Source: Methylopila sp. Yamaguchi (GTDB lineage Bacteria > Pseudomonadota > Alphaproteobacteria > Rhizobiales > Methylopilaceae). Taken from it: DNA of 64,000 nt. The stretch lies in assembly GCF_002897035.1 (NCBI RefSeq), contig NZ_BAUX01000006.1, positions 177,284 to 241,283 on the forward strand, in the 5' to 3' direction. A program made the position numbers and the translations under genes. The stretch's first letter is position 1, and each line of letters starts with the position of its first letter. Below the pieces are notes generated by a model that worked only from the letters and a program-made list of their open reading frames with translations, was not told where the DNA came from and searched no databases. This document shows, piece by piece, positions 8,955-17,746 of this stretch.

Positions 8955-9999
8955 GCGTCTCTCCGGTAAGCAGAAGACCCTCCGCGCCGGCGTCGCCGGG
9001 AAGGTCCTCGATGTCGGCCCCGCGGCGCGCGCCGCGGGTGATTTCGAAGGCGACGTTCGGCCGGCCGGCGAAGCGCGCGCGGAGCTCCGCCGCGAGCGCC
9101 TCGGCCTCCCGCGCGTCGCCGAGGACGGCGAAGCCGGTCGGGCCCCATGAGCTCTGGCCGACGCCCGGCACGCCGCGCGCTTCGATCACGGCCAGGGCCT
9201 CCGCGACGTCGGCGCTGGTGAAGCGCCCGCCCTGAGCCTTTGCGAAATGATCGCCGAGGCGCCGCTGCATCTCGCCGATCGCGCGTCCGAAGGCGTGCGC
9301 GTCCCCTTCGGCGGCGGCGGGCATCGCGCCGAGCACGGCGAGACGGCACAGCCGATCGGCCAGCTCTTCGGGGAAGGGCGGCAGGCTCGCCATCGCGGCG
9401 GTCTCGCGCTGACCGCTCAGCCCGGCGAGGGCGTGGTCGTAGATCAGCAGGATTCGCCAGGACGAGGGGATCGCAGCGCGGGCGACGATCGGCGGCGGCT
9501 CGTCGCGGGCGCCGCGTCCGCCGTCGAGAATCACCCCGCCGGTTTCAAACGCGCCGAGGCCGATGCTGGAGCGCTGGCCGCGTCCCAGCGACGCGGCGAG
9601 CGCTCGGGGGCTGACGTTCAACGCCTCCAACCGCGCCAGAGCCGCCCCGACGGCGAGCCCGAGTTGAGTGCCCGATCCAAGGCCGGCGTGCGCCGGCAGG
9701 GCCTCCTCGACCTCCACCGCCACCTTGTCGGACAGCTTGAACGCGGCGGCGAGCGTGCGGACCGCAGCCGCGGCGCGGTCGGCGTCAGGGCCCGTCGCGC
9801 TCAGGCGGGGCGCGCGGCGCAACGTCACGCGGGTGACAGGCGTCTCGAGGGAGAGGCCGAGCCCGCCGTAACGCCGTCCGAGAGCGCCGCCGAGATCCAG
9901 GAAACCGACGTGCAGGCGCCCGGGCGCGCTCACCCTTACGGCGTGCGGCGCTTCCGAGCCGCGTCGGGGCGGCGTTGCTGGCGTGCTGGTTCGGTCCAT
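8941..9999 (-). CDS. Beta-ribofuranosylaminobenzene 5'-phosphate synthase (GHMP family)
   Basis: 352 residues. This enzyme condenses p-hydroxybenzoate or p-aminobenzoate with PRPP, the first committed step of methanopterin synthesis. The GHMP-type motif LPAHAGLGSGTQLGLA (about 100-116) and the opening VSAPGRLHVGFLDLGG are diagnostic, as is QSSWGPTGFAVLG near the C-terminus. It corresponds to the gene called orf4 in methylotroph H4MPT clusters. First gene of the leftward operon; its start faces the pcd-fhc operon across 156 bp, so both promoters must lie there. I saw no clear -35/-10 pair in that gap. Confidence 0.9.
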   Translation of the reverse strand: MDRTSTPATPPRRGSEAPHAVRVSAPGRLHVGFLDLGGALGRRYGGLGLSLETPVTRVTLRRAPRLSATGPDADRAAAAVRTLAAAFKLSDKVAVEVEEALPAHAGLGSGTQLGLAVGAALARLEALNVSPRALAASLGRGQRSSIGLGAFETGGVILDGGRGARDEPPPIVARAAIPSSWRILLIYDHALAGLSGQRETAAMASLPPFPEELADRLCRLAVLGAMPAAAEGDAHAFGRAIGEMQRRLGDHFAKAQGGRFTSADVAEALAVIEARGVPGVGQSSWGPTGFAVLGDAREAEALAAELRARFAGRPNVAFEITRGARRGADIEDLPGDAGAEGLLLTGETHVRR

Positions 10000-10155
10000 G
10001 GCGTTTCCGCGCGCACCTTAGGGGCAGCAAACCGCCCGCGCCATCCTTGCGGGATGCGCCAAAAGCCTAGCCGGACGAAACGTCGCGCCGCGTTGCGCGG
10101 GTTGATCCGCCCATGTAACGGTCCCGGTCAAATCAAAAACCCGAGGAGCGCCCAA

Positions 10156-10527
10156 GTGGCCGATCCGAAAACGACGATCCCGCCTGAGGAAGTCGAACGG
10201 CGTCTCGCCGCTGACCTTCCCAAGTGGCGGCTCGAGGACGGCTGGATACGCCGCACCTACAAGACGACAGGCTGGAAGAGCACGCTGATGGTGATCAACA
10301 CCGTCGGCCATCTTGCCGAGGCGGCGTGGCACCATCCCGATCTGACCGCCTCCTACGCCTGGGTCGAAGTGCGTCTCATGTCGCACGACGCCAAGGGCAT
10401 CACCGAGCGCGATTTCGAGCTCGCGGCGAAAATCGAGAGCGTCGTGCAGTGGAAGCCCGCGGAAGACGACGCCCTCGAAGGCACACCCCAAGGCGACCTT
10501 CGCTTCTCCTATGTGAAGTATGACTGA
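10156..10527 (+). CDS. pcd: Pterin-4a-carbinolamine dehydratase family protein
   Basis: 123 residues starting at GTG with GAGGAG seven bases upstream. The family pattern is clear: LPKWRLEDGWIRRTYKTTGW, then VGHLAEAAWHHPDL carrying the active-site His pair, and VEVRLMSHDAKGITERDFELA. Relatives dehydrate pterin carbinolamines; in methylotroph H4MPT clusters the paralogue is assumed to act in pterin cofactor synthesis or turnover, not in aromatic amino acid hydroxylation. First gene of the rightward operon; it ends 7 bp before fhcB. Confidence 0.88.
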   Translation: MADPKTTIPPEEVERRLAADLPKWRLEDGWIRRTYKTTGWKSTLMVINTVGHLAEAAWHHPDLTASYAWVEVRLMSHDAKGITERDFELAAKIESVVQWKPAEDDALEGTPQGDLRFSYVKYD

Positions 10528-10534
10528 GGGCCAC

Positions 10535-11764
10535 ATGGCGGAAACGACGAGCCACGACGTCGTCTGCCCGTTCTGCGGGATCGGCTGCGACGACGTCACG
10601 CTCACCGTCGACGGCGCCGCCGTCACGGCGGCGGAGGGAACCTGCGGCCGCGCGGCGCAGCTGTTCGCGCGCTCCGGCGCTCCGGCGCCTTCGGCGCGGA
10701 TCGCGGGCAGGGACGTCTCGTTCGAGGAGGCCGTGGCCGAAGCTGCGAAGCGCCTCGGCGCCTCCAAGACGATTGCCTATGCGGGCCTCGGGACCGACGT
10801 CGACGGCGTTCGCGCCGTGCTGAAGCTCGCCGCCAAGACCGGCGGCAGCGTCGACCACTACGCCTCCGAGGGCATGTTTCGGAACCTCGCGAGCTCCCAG
10901 CGCAAGGGCTGGGTCGCGACCACCTTCGCCGAGGTGCGGAACCGCTGCGACCTGTTCGTCGTGGTGGGCCCCGATCCGTCAAAAGCCTATCACCGAGTCT
11001 ACGAGCGGGTGCTGCCGGCGACGGGTCGCTTCGTCGAAGGCCCGCGCCGCGTGGTCTTTCTCGGCGGCGCCCCGACCGAGGACGCCAAGAGCCAGCTTGA
11101 GGGTCTGAGCGTCGAGATCATCGCGACGCCCGAAGGCGGCCTGGTCGACGCGCTGTCGCAGCTGTCGGCGCTTGTGGCGGGGTCGGTTCCTCCCGCCGCC
11201 GGCCCTGAGATCAAGGCGCTCGCCGAGGCGCTGAAGGCCGCCCGCTACGGCGTGCTCGCCTGGAGCGCGGCCTCGCTCGACGACGACGGCGACCTCGTGA
11301 TCGAACGCGCCGTCTCGGTCGTCGACGCGCTCAACGTCACCACCCGCGCAGCCTGCCTTCCGCTGTCCGGCAAGGACAACCTCACCGGCGCCTACCACGC
11401 CACGCTCTGGAACGTCGGTTTCCCATTGCGCGTCGGCTTCCGCGACGGTGTCTCGGACCATGACCAGACGGCCTACGCCACTGCGAACGCGGTCAAGGAG
11501 GCCGATCTCGTGGTCTGGACCTCGGCCTTCCGGCCCGAGCTTCCGCCAGCGTCGGCCGCTGCGGTCATCGCGCTTTCGCATCCGGACACCGTGTTTGACA
11601 CGGAGCCGGCCGTGTTCATCCCCGTCGGACAGCCCGGGCTCGATCACCAGGGGCTCGCGTTCCGCGCCGACTCCGTTGTCGGTCTGCCGCTGCGCCGCTA
11701 TCGCGACGCGGGGCTGAAGAGCGTCGCGGACGTCGTGACGCTCATTTCGGAGGCGCGCGCATGA
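10535..11764 (+). CDS. fhcB: Formyltransferase/hydrolase complex subunit B (FwdB-like)
   Basis: 409 residues, related to FwdB/FmdB of formylmethanofuran dehydrogenase. In methylotrophs the Fhc complex works as a hydrolase releasing formate, not as a redox enzyme. The N-terminal cysteine motif CPFCGIGC (Cys11, 14, 18) with Cys37 in GTCGRA is retained, so an iron-sulfur cluster cannot be excluded by sequence alone. I used the ATG preceded by GAGGG; an upstream ATG at 10520 overlapping the pcd stop is an alternative. The stop overlaps the fhcA start (ATGA). Confidence 0.93.
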   Translation: MAETTSHDVVCPFCGIGCDDVTLTVDGAAVTAAEGTCGRAAQLFARSGAPAPSARIAGRDVSFEEAVAEAAKRLGASKTIAYAGLGTDVDGVRAVLKLAAKTGGSVDHYASEGMFRNLASSQRKGWVATTFAEVRNRCDLFVVVGPDPSKAYHRVYERVLPATGRFVEGPRRVVFLGGAPTEDAKSQLEGLSVEIIATPEGGLVDALSQLSALVAGSVPPAAGPEIKALAEALKAARYGVLAWSAASLDDDGDLVIERAVSVVDALNVTTRAACLPLSGKDNLTGAYHATLWNVGFPLRVGFRDGVSDHDQTAYATANAVKEADLVVWTSAFRPELPPASAAAVIALSHPDTVFDTEPAVFIPVGQPGLDHQGLAFRADSVVGLPLRRYRDAGLKSVADVVTLISEARA

Positions 11765-13419
11765 GCGCCGTGCGGATCATCAACGGCCGGGTTCTGGACC
11801 CGGCGAACGGCGAGTCCAGCGTCGTCCGTGACGTCGTCATCGACGGCGGCCGCATCGTCGACGCCAAGGGCTTCTCCGGAGCGACGGAGACGATCGACGC
11901 CCGGGGCGGCGTCGTCATGGCCGGCGCGATCGACATCCACAGCCACATCGCCGGCGGCAAGTCGAATATCACTCGGCTGCTGATGGTCGAGGAGCAGCGC
12001 GCCAACCGCGAGCCCAAAGGCGACTTCTGCGGCTGTGGCGGCGGCCTCTCCACCATGACCGCGCACGCCACCGGATGCCGTTACGCCGAGATGGGCTACA
12101 CCGCGGTGTTCGAGCCCGCGATGGTCGCGGCCAACGCTCGCCATATGCACGCCGAGATGAAGGACATCCCCTTCCTCGACACCGGCGGATACGTGGTGCT
12201 CGGCAACGACGACTTCCTCCTGGACCTGATCTCGAGCGGAGCCGGCCAGCAGGCCGTCAATGACTACGTCGCCTGGCAGCTCGCGGCGACCAAGGCGATG
12301 GCGGTGAAGATCGTCAATCCGGGCGGCATCAACGCCTTTAAGTTCAACCAGCGGAAGCTCGATCTCGACGAGGCGAACCCGCACTACGAGATCACGCCGC
12401 GCACGATCCTGACCACGCTGATCAAGGCCGTGACGGAGCTGGGCCTCGCCCATCCGATCCATCTCCACGGCTGCAATCTGGGGGTTCCCGGCAACGAGGA
12501 CACGACGCTCGCGACCATCGCGGCGACGGAAGGACTGCCGCTGCACATGACGCATGTGCAGTTCCACTCCTACGGAACCGAGGGCGACAAGAAGTTCTCG
12601 TCCGGCGCGGCCAAGATCGCGGAGGCGGTCAACGCCAACCCGAACATCTCGATCGACGTCGGGCAGGTGATGTTCGGTCAGACCGTGACCGCCTCGGCTG
12701 ACCTGATGTCGCAGCACCGCAACCGCGGCATCGCGTCGCCGAAGCGGTGGATCGGGATGGACATGGAGATGGACGCCGCCTGCGGCATCGTCCCCTTCGT
12801 CTACAAGGAAAAGTCCTTCGTGAACGCTCTGCAGTGGGCGATCGGGCTGGAGCTGTTCCTGCTGGTCGAGGACCCCTGGCGGATCTTCCTGACGACCGAC
12901 CACCCCAACGGCGCGCCGTTCACCACTTATCCGCACCTCATTCGGCTGCTGATGGACAAGGACTTCCGCGACGAGCACTTCGCGCGGCTGCCGAAGGCGG
13001 TGCGCAAGCACTCGATCGTCGGCGAGCTGAAGCGCGAGTACACGCTGGAGGAGATCGCGATCGTCACCCGCGCGGCGCCCGCCAAGATCCTCGGCTTCAA
13101 GGACCGTGGCCATCTCGGCGCGGGCGCGGTGGGCGACGTGGTGATCTACCGCGACGATCCGGACCGCGAGGCCATGTTCACCAAGGCCGACTACGTGCTG
13201 AAGAACGGCCAGGTCATCGTGAAGGACGGCGAGATCGTCAGCATCGCCTACGGCCAGACCCACCAGGTCGCGCCGGACTACGACACGGGGATCGAGACGA
13301 AGCTCGACCGCTGGTTCGACGAGGCGATGGGCTTCAAGGCGAAGACGTTCAAGATCGCGGACGACGAGATCCGCGACGGGCAGGGCGCGGTCACCCACGC
13401 CACGACGAGGTCGGCATGA
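11761..13419 (+). CDS. fhcA: Formyltransferase/hydrolase complex subunit A (amidohydrolase)
   Basis: 552 residues, an amidohydrolase-fold enzyme homologous to FwdA that hydrolyses formyl-methanofuran (methylofuran) to formate. The metal-binding DIHSHIAGGK is near residue 58-67, the Lys expected to be carboxylated lies in AVKIVNPGG, further His are in HLHGCNLG and LHMTHVQFHSYG, and the catalytic Asp lies in FLTTDHPNG. The length matches methylotroph FhcA. It overlaps fhcB and fhcD by 4 bp each, so stoichiometric coupled translation is likely. A long reverse-strand frame across it is a shadow. Confidence 0.95.
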   Translation: MSAVRIINGRVLDPANGESSVVRDVVIDGGRIVDAKGFSGATETIDARGGVVMAGAIDIHSHIAGGKSNITRLLMVEEQRANREPKGDFCGCGGGLSTMTAHATGCRYAEMGYTAVFEPAMVAANARHMHAEMKDIPFLDTGGYVVLGNDDFLLDLISSGAGQQAVNDYVAWQLAATKAMAVKIVNPGGINAFKFNQRKLDLDEANPHYEITPRTILTTLIKAVTELGLAHPIHLHGCNLGVPGNEDTTLATIAATEGLPLHMTHVQFHSYGTEGDKKFSSGAAKIAEAVNANPNISIDVGQVMFGQTVTASADLMSQHRNRGIASPKRWIGMDMEMDAACGIVPFVYKEKSFVNALQWAIGLELFLLVEDPWRIFLTTDHPNGAPFTTYPHLIRLLMDKDFRDEHFARLPKAVRKHSIVGELKREYTLEEIAIVTRAAPAKILGFKDRGHLGAGAVGDVVIYRDDPDREAMFTKADYVLKNGQVIVKDGEIVSIAYGQTHQVAPDYDTGIETKLDRWFDEAMGFKAKTFKIADDEIRDGQGAVTHATTRSA

Positions 13420-14312
13420 TCCTGAACGGCGTCGAGATCCGCGATTCGTTCGCGGAGGCGTTTCCGATGGTCGGCACGCGCCTGATCATCACCGCCGACA
13501 CCCCCAAGTGGGCGATGATCGCCGCGAAGACCATGACGGGCTTCGCGACCTCGGTCATCGGCTGCGGCTGCGAGGCCGGCGTCGAGCGCGAGCTCGCGCC
13601 CGAGGACACGCCCGACGGCCGTCCGGGCGTGGCGGTGCTGATCTTCGCCATGGACATCAAGGGCCTGAAGGCCGTCGTGCCGCTGCGCATCGGCCAGTGC
13701 GTGCTGACCTCGCCCACCTCCGCCTGCTACGCGGGCATGGAGGGCGGCGACGTCGTCTCCATCGGCAAGGCGCTGCGCTACTTCGGCGACGGCTGGCAGA
13801 TCGCCAAGAACGTCGACGGCCGCCGCATCTGGCGCGTGCCTGTCATGGAAGGAGAGTTCGTCTGTGACCACGAGAGCGGCACGGTTTCGGGCGTCGGCGG
13901 CGGCAACATCCTGATTCTTGGAACCTCGCGCGCGGAAACGCTCGCGGCGGCGGAAGTCGCCGTCGAGGCGATGGAGAAGGTCGAGGGCTGCATCCTGCCG
14001 TTCCCCGGCGGCATCGTGCGCTCAGGCTCAAAGGTCGGCTCCAAGTACAAGGGCATGTTCGCCTCCTCGAACAACGCCTACTGCCCGACGCTGCGCGCGC
14101 AGACCGAGACCAAGCTGCCCCCGGAGGTCGCCTCCGTGCAGGAGATCGTGATCGACGGCGTCAGCTTCGAGGCGGTTTCGGCCTGCACCAAGGCGGGCAT
14201 CGAGGCGCTGGTGGCGCTCGGGCGCGACAAGGGCGTGGTCGCGATCGACGCCGGCAACTACGGCGGCAATCTCGGCCCCTATCACTTCAAGCTGCGGGAG
14301 ATCATGGCGTGA
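13416..14312 (+). CDS. fhcD: Formylmethanofuran:H4MPT formyltransferase (complex subunit D)
   Basis: 298 residues, the usual size of Ftr. It transfers the formyl group from formyl-H4MPT to methylofuran inside the Fhc complex. Characteristic stretches are DSFAEAFPMVGTRLIITA at the N-terminus, SVIGCGCEAGVE, SPTSACYAGM and FPGGIVRSGSKVGSKY. The start ATG is embedded in ATGA with the fhcA stop, and the stop overlaps the GTG of fhcC. Its substrate comes from Mch, encoded in the divergent operon. Confidence 0.96.
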   Translation: MILNGVEIRDSFAEAFPMVGTRLIITADTPKWAMIAAKTMTGFATSVIGCGCEAGVERELAPEDTPDGRPGVAVLIFAMDIKGLKAVVPLRIGQCVLTSPTSACYAGMEGGDVVSIGKALRYFGDGWQIAKNVDGRRIWRVPVMEGEFVCDHESGTVSGVGGGNILILGTSRAETLAAAEVAVEAMEKVEGCILPFPGGIVRSGSKVGSKYKGMFASSNNAYCPTLRAQTETKLPPEVASVQEIVIDGVSFEAVSACTKAGIEALVALGRDKGVVAIDAGNYGGNLGPYHFKLREIMA

Positions 14313-15097
14313 CCGGCTTTGTCCTCACCCCCCGCGGCGCGTTCGACGCGCGCGTCGACCTCACGGGCGCGCTTCCCGGAGCAAGCGACCTCGAGCGGCT
14401 GTCGATCGGCTACGGCTTCCGGCGCGTGGCGCTCGGCGACCTGTTCTCCGTGTCCGGCTCCGGCGCGGATCGGCTGACGATCGCCGGCGGCTCGCCGCTG
14501 CTCGACCGGGTCGCGGCCGGGCTCACCTCGGGCGAACTCGTGGTCGACGGCGACGTCGGCGCTGAGCTGGCCAAGGGCGCGACGGGCGGCTCGGTCGTCG
14601 TGAACGGCTCGGCCGGCGCCTATGCCGCGAGCGAGCTCGCGGGCGCCCACGTCACCATCTCCGGCGACGTCGGCGAGCGGCTCGGCGCCGCCGGCGACGG
14701 GGCCCGGCGTGGACTCAGCTCCGGAACCGTCGTGGTTGGCGGTTCCGCTGGCCTTCGGGCGGGCGAACGCCAGCGCGGCGGCGTCATCGTCGTGAAGGGC
14801 GACGTGGCCGAAGGCGCCGCGACCGACCTGATCGCCGGCACCTTCGCGGTCGGCGGCGCGCTCCGCGGCCTCGCCGGACGCGGCATGAAGCGCGGCACAT
14901 TGCTGCTGCGCTCCGCGGAGGGGCTGTCGTCCGGCTTCGCGGACGCCGGCGAGCACGACCTCGTCATGCTGCGAGTGCTGGTTCGCCGCTCCGAGGCGCT
15001 GGCCGAGCTGTTCGGCGAGGGCCTCACGCGCGCGCGGCGTTTCGCGGGCGATCTCAACGTCGCCGGCAAGGGCGAGGCGCTGATCGTCAGCGCCTGA
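14309..15097 (+). CDS. fhcC: Formyltransferase/hydrolase complex subunit C (FwdC-like)
   Basis: 262 residues starting at GTG, coupled to fhcD as GTGA. The body is a glycine-rich repeat of about 19 residues (GELVVDGDVGAELAKGATGG, then SVVVNGSAGAYAA and so on), which forms the right-handed beta helix also seen in the C-terminal domain of glutamate synthase. FhcC is structural and binds the FhcA/FhcD units. It is the last gene of the operon, and its 3' end overlaps the convergent membrane-protein gene by 11 bp. Confidence 0.94.
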   Translation: MTGFVLTPRGAFDARVDLTGALPGASDLERLSIGYGFRRVALGDLFSVSGSGADRLTIAGGSPLLDRVAAGLTSGELVVDGDVGAELAKGATGGSVVVNGSAGAYAASELAGAHVTISGDVGERLGAAGDGARRGLSSGTVVVGGSAGLRAGERQRGGVIVVKGDVAEGAATDLIAGTFAVGGALRGLAGRGMKRGTLLLRSAEGLSSGFADAGEHDLVMLRVLVRRSEALAELFGEGLTRARRFAGDLNVAGKGEALIVSA

Positions 15098-15542
15098 CGC
15101 GTCGGTCAGTATCGGTCAGGCGGGCGAAGACGAGCCCGCCGACAAGGCCGGTCGTGCACATCAGCGCAAGCCCGACCGCGCCTCGGACTGCGGCGACCAG
15201 CGTCGGCATCGGGGTGAAGAACCCCATGACCGCAAAGGCGGTCCAAAGCCCTGCGACGCCCGCGAGCCCCAAAATCGCCGTCCGCCAGCGCGGCGCAAAG
15301 CGCGTGGCGAGCAGGCCGACGAGGAGCGCGGGCAGAAGCGCCGCGCCCGCGATCGCCGCCATCACCGGTCCGAACCGCACGAGGTCCTCCGCGGTCGTCG
15401 CCGCGTTGAGGCCGAGGGTCAGCGGCGCCCCGAGAAGGGCGAGGGCGGCGAGGTTCACCTGCGTCTGCACGACGCTGGCGACGAGCGCGGTCGCGAGCAC
15501 GGCGAGGCCAAACGGAAGCGCCAGTCGCAGAGCCTTGGTCAC
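15087..15542 (-). CDS. Four-helix integral membrane protein of unknown function
   Basis: About 151 residues if it starts at the GTG that gives VTKALRLALPFGLAVLA; the longer frame would add an Arg-rich leader unlike a real N-terminus. Four hydrophobic segments are visible (about 6-28, 47-68, 78-100, 112-135) with a short charged tail TDTDRRVRR. No family was recognised. It converges on fhcC with a small overlap and points away from the TTG-started sugar dehydrogenase gene. Any link to C1 metabolism would be by position only. Confidence 0.6.
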   Translation of the reverse strand: MTKALRLALPFGLAVLATALVASVVQTQVNLAALALLGAPLTLGLNAATTAEDLVRFGPVMAAIAGAALLPALLVGLLATRFAPRWRTAILGLAGVAGLWTAFAVMGFFTPMPTLVAAVRGAVGLALMCTTGLVGGLVFARLTDTDRRVRR

Positions 15543-15642
15543 GGGTCTCGAATCCTCTCGCGCAGTCGTGCGGCGCTTCGCCCCTTGCCGCGCGGGGGCG
15601 CGACCCAACCCTTTGTAGCGCGCAACCCCACCGGAGCGACCC

Positions 15643-16764
15643 TTGCCACGCGCGTTCGCCGCCGCCGTTCTGGCCCTTGCCCTGACGCCCCTCGCAGCCC
15701 GCGCGGACGCGCCCCGCGCTGATCCCGCAAGCTACGTCGTCGAGATGGTCGTCGCGGGCCTCAATCGGCCGTGGTCGGTCGCCCTGTTGCCCGACGGTCG
15801 CCGCTTGATCACCGAAAGCGCGGGCCGGCTGCGGGTGGTCTCGGCCGCCGGTGAAATGCGGGACGTCGCGCTCGACGGCCTGCCGTCGATCTACAACGGC
15901 GGGCAGGGCGGCCTGATGGACGTGGTCCCGGACCCGGACTTCGCGGCCAATGGGTGGATCTACCTCACCATGAGCTACGGCGAACGCGGCGCCAACGGCA
16001 CGCGGCTGGTGCGGGCGACGCTCGCCGGCGAGCGGCTCGAGGACGTCCGAACGCTGTTCAGCGGCACGCCGAAGAGCGGAAACTCCAACAACGGCGGCCG
16101 TCTCGCCTTTCTTCCAGACGGCACGCTGGTCCTCGCCATCGGCGACGGCTTCGATCGCCGGGAGGACGCGCAGGATCCCTCGAACCACCTCGGCAAGCTG
16201 GTGCGCCTCGACCGCGACGGCGGCGTCCCTGCCGACAACCCATTCGCCGGTCGGCCGGGGGCGGCGCACGAGGTGTTCAGCCTGGGCCACCGCAACGTGC
16301 AGGGCGCCGCCGTCGATCCCGCGGACGGCGCGCTGCTCGTCTCCGAGCACGGACCTCGCGGCGGCGACGAGATCAACCGCATCCGGCCCGGCGCAAACTA
16401 TGGCTGGCCGCTCGTCACCGGCGGCCTCGATTACACCTTCGCCCGCGTCACCCCGTTCCGGGAGCTCACCGGCTACGAGGCGCCCCTGCTTGAGTGGACG
16501 CCTTCAATCGCGCCGGCCGGGCTCGCGGTCTACGCTGGCGCGCTGTTTCCCGGCTGGCGCGGCGACCTGCTGGTTCCCGCGCTAAAGGAGAAGGCGGTGC
16601 GTCGGGTCCGGCGGGAGAGCGGCCAGATCGTGGGGCAGGAGCTTCTGCTTGCCGAGCGCGACGAGCGGATGCGCGACGTGAAGGTCGCGCCCGACGGGTC
16701 GATCTACGTCCTGACGGACGGGCCGGACGCCAAGCTGCTGCGGCTGGTCCCGCCCGCGCGCTGA
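15643..16764 (+). CDS. PQQ-dependent aldose-sugar dehydrogenase family (GSDH/sorbosone type), secreted
   Basis: 373 residues from a TTG start with GGAG seven bases upstream. A Sec signal peptide is clear (LALALTPLAARA before ADAP). The six-bladed glucose/sorbosone dehydrogenase fold shows in LNRPWSVALLPDGRRLITE, GGQGGLMDVVPDPDF, FLPDGTLVLAIGDGFDR, FSLGHRNVQGAAVDP, EHGPRGGDEINRI and YGWPLVTGG. The His of GHRN and the Arg-rich SEHGPRGGDE loop belong to the PQQ site. It probably oxidises sugars in the periplasm using PQQ, which this methylotroph must make for methanol dehydrogenase. It ends 8 bp before the convergent LysR gene. Confidence 0.87.
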   Translation: MPRAFAAAVLALALTPLAARADAPRADPASYVVEMVVAGLNRPWSVALLPDGRRLITESAGRLRVVSAAGEMRDVALDGLPSIYNGGQGGLMDVVPDPDFAANGWIYLTMSYGERGANGTRLVRATLAGERLEDVRTLFSGTPKSGNSNNGGRLAFLPDGTLVLAIGDGFDRREDAQDPSNHLGKLVRLDRDGGVPADNPFAGRPGAAHEVFSLGHRNVQGAAVDPADGALLVSEHGPRGGDEINRIRPGANYGWPLVTGGLDYTFARVTPFRELTGYEAPLLEWTPSIAPAGLAVYAGALFPGWRGDLLVPALKEKAVRRVRRESGQIVGQELLLAERDERMRDVKVAPDGSIYVLTDGPDAKLLRLVPPAR

Positions 16765-16771
16765 CCGCGTT

Positions 16772-17656
16772 CTAAGATCCGGGGGACGCCTCGGCGCCGA
16801 TCGCGAGCCAGGCGCGCGCTGCGTGGGAGAGGTAGGCGCCGCGCCGCCAGACCATCGCCATGTCCCAGCGCGCGGCCGGCTCCTCGAGCGTGACCCGGGC
16901 GACGCCGGGATGGGGGCGCTGCTCCACCATGAACTGCGGCAGGAACGCGACGCCGACGCCGAGCGCCGCCAGCTCCACGATGAAGTCGATCTGGCTGCTG
17001 CGCGCCGCGATCGACGGCTCGAAACCGGACGCGCGGCATGCGTCGAGCAGGATGCGGTTTAGCGCGAAGCCTCGCTCAAACAGCACGAACGGCTGCTCGC
17101 GCAGGTCCGCCATTCGAATCGAAGGGCGTTCCGCCAGCGGATGGCCGGTCGCGAGCAGCGCCGCCAGCGGCTCCCGCCGCACGATGCGCCATTCGAAATC
17201 GTCCGCGACCGGAAGCAGCGAAGCGGCGAGGTCGATCTCGCCCGCCCGCAGCAGCTCCTCCAGCCGATCGCTGCCGTACTCCACCAGCCGCACGTCGACG
17301 CCGGGGTAGCGCTGGCGGTACACGGCGAACAGTGGCGCGAACAGCGTGCTGCTGCCGATCGGCGGGAGCCCGAGCCGCAGCGAGCCGCGCTTCAGGCCCC
17401 GCACCTCGTCCAGCTCCGCGAGCAGATCGTCGCGCTCGGCGAGCAGCTTCACGGCGCGGCGGTACACGGTCTCGCCGGCGGTCGTCAGCGCGGCGCGGTG
17501 GCCCACGCGGTCGAGCAGCGTCATGCCGAGCTCGTCCTCCAACTGGCGCACGGCCTTGCTGACGGCGGACTGGGTCGTGAACACCGTCTTGGCGGCGTTC
17601 GAAAAGCCGCCCTGCCGGACGACCTCCACGAAGGCGCGCAACGTCCGGAACTCCAT
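16772..17656 (-). CDS. LysR-family transcriptional regulator of the CidA/CidB genes
   Basis: 294 residues. The N-terminal winged helix-turn-helix reads FRTLRAFVEVVRQGGFSNAA followed by TQSAVSKAVRQLEDELGMTLLDR; the rest is the periplasmic-binding-like effector domain. The start follows AGGA at six bases; an ATG two codons upstream is possible. It is divergent from the CidA/CidB (LrgA/LrgB) pair, the usual arrangement for CidR-type regulators, so it probably activates them. A GACT-N7-AGTC inverted repeat in the shared gap fits a LysR binding site. The inducing metabolite is unknown. Confidence 0.88.
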   Translation of the reverse strand: MEFRTLRAFVEVVRQGGFSNAAKTVFTTQSAVSKAVRQLEDELGMTLLDRVGHRAALTTAGETVYRRAVKLLAERDDLLAELDEVRGLKRGSLRLGLPPIGSSTLFAPLFAVYRQRYPGVDVRLVEYGSDRLEELLRAGEIDLAASLLPVADDFEWRIVRREPLAALLATGHPLAERPSIRMADLREQPFVLFERGFALNRILLDACRASGFEPSIAARSSQIDFIVELAALGVGVAFLPQFMVEQRPHPGVARVTLEEPAARWDMAMVWRRGAYLSHAARAWLAIGAEASPGS

Positions 17657-17671
17657 TATCATTCCTATAAG

Positions 17672-17686
17672 GACTGATCAAAAGTC
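17672..17686. promoter_or_regulatory. Candidate LysR operator in the divergent promoter gap
   Basis: GACT and AGTC flank the seven bases gatcaaa, a 15-bp interrupted palindrome of the T-N11-A type bound by LysR proteins. It lies 16 bp upstream of the LysR start and 60 bp upstream of the CidA-like start, in the only AT-rich stretch of the area. Confidence 0.5.
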
Positions 17687-17746
17687 TAACAAGTCATTAT
17701 GGGCATAACGCATCGGGGTGTAGAAGGGGGCCTGGAGATTTTCGCC

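Noticed and set aside
11698..13398. 566-codon open frame on the minus strand opposite fhcA
   Set aside because: It is the mirror of fhcA in a GC-rich genome; its translation is rich in Arg, His, Asp and Val with no family likeness, while fhcA is unmistakable.
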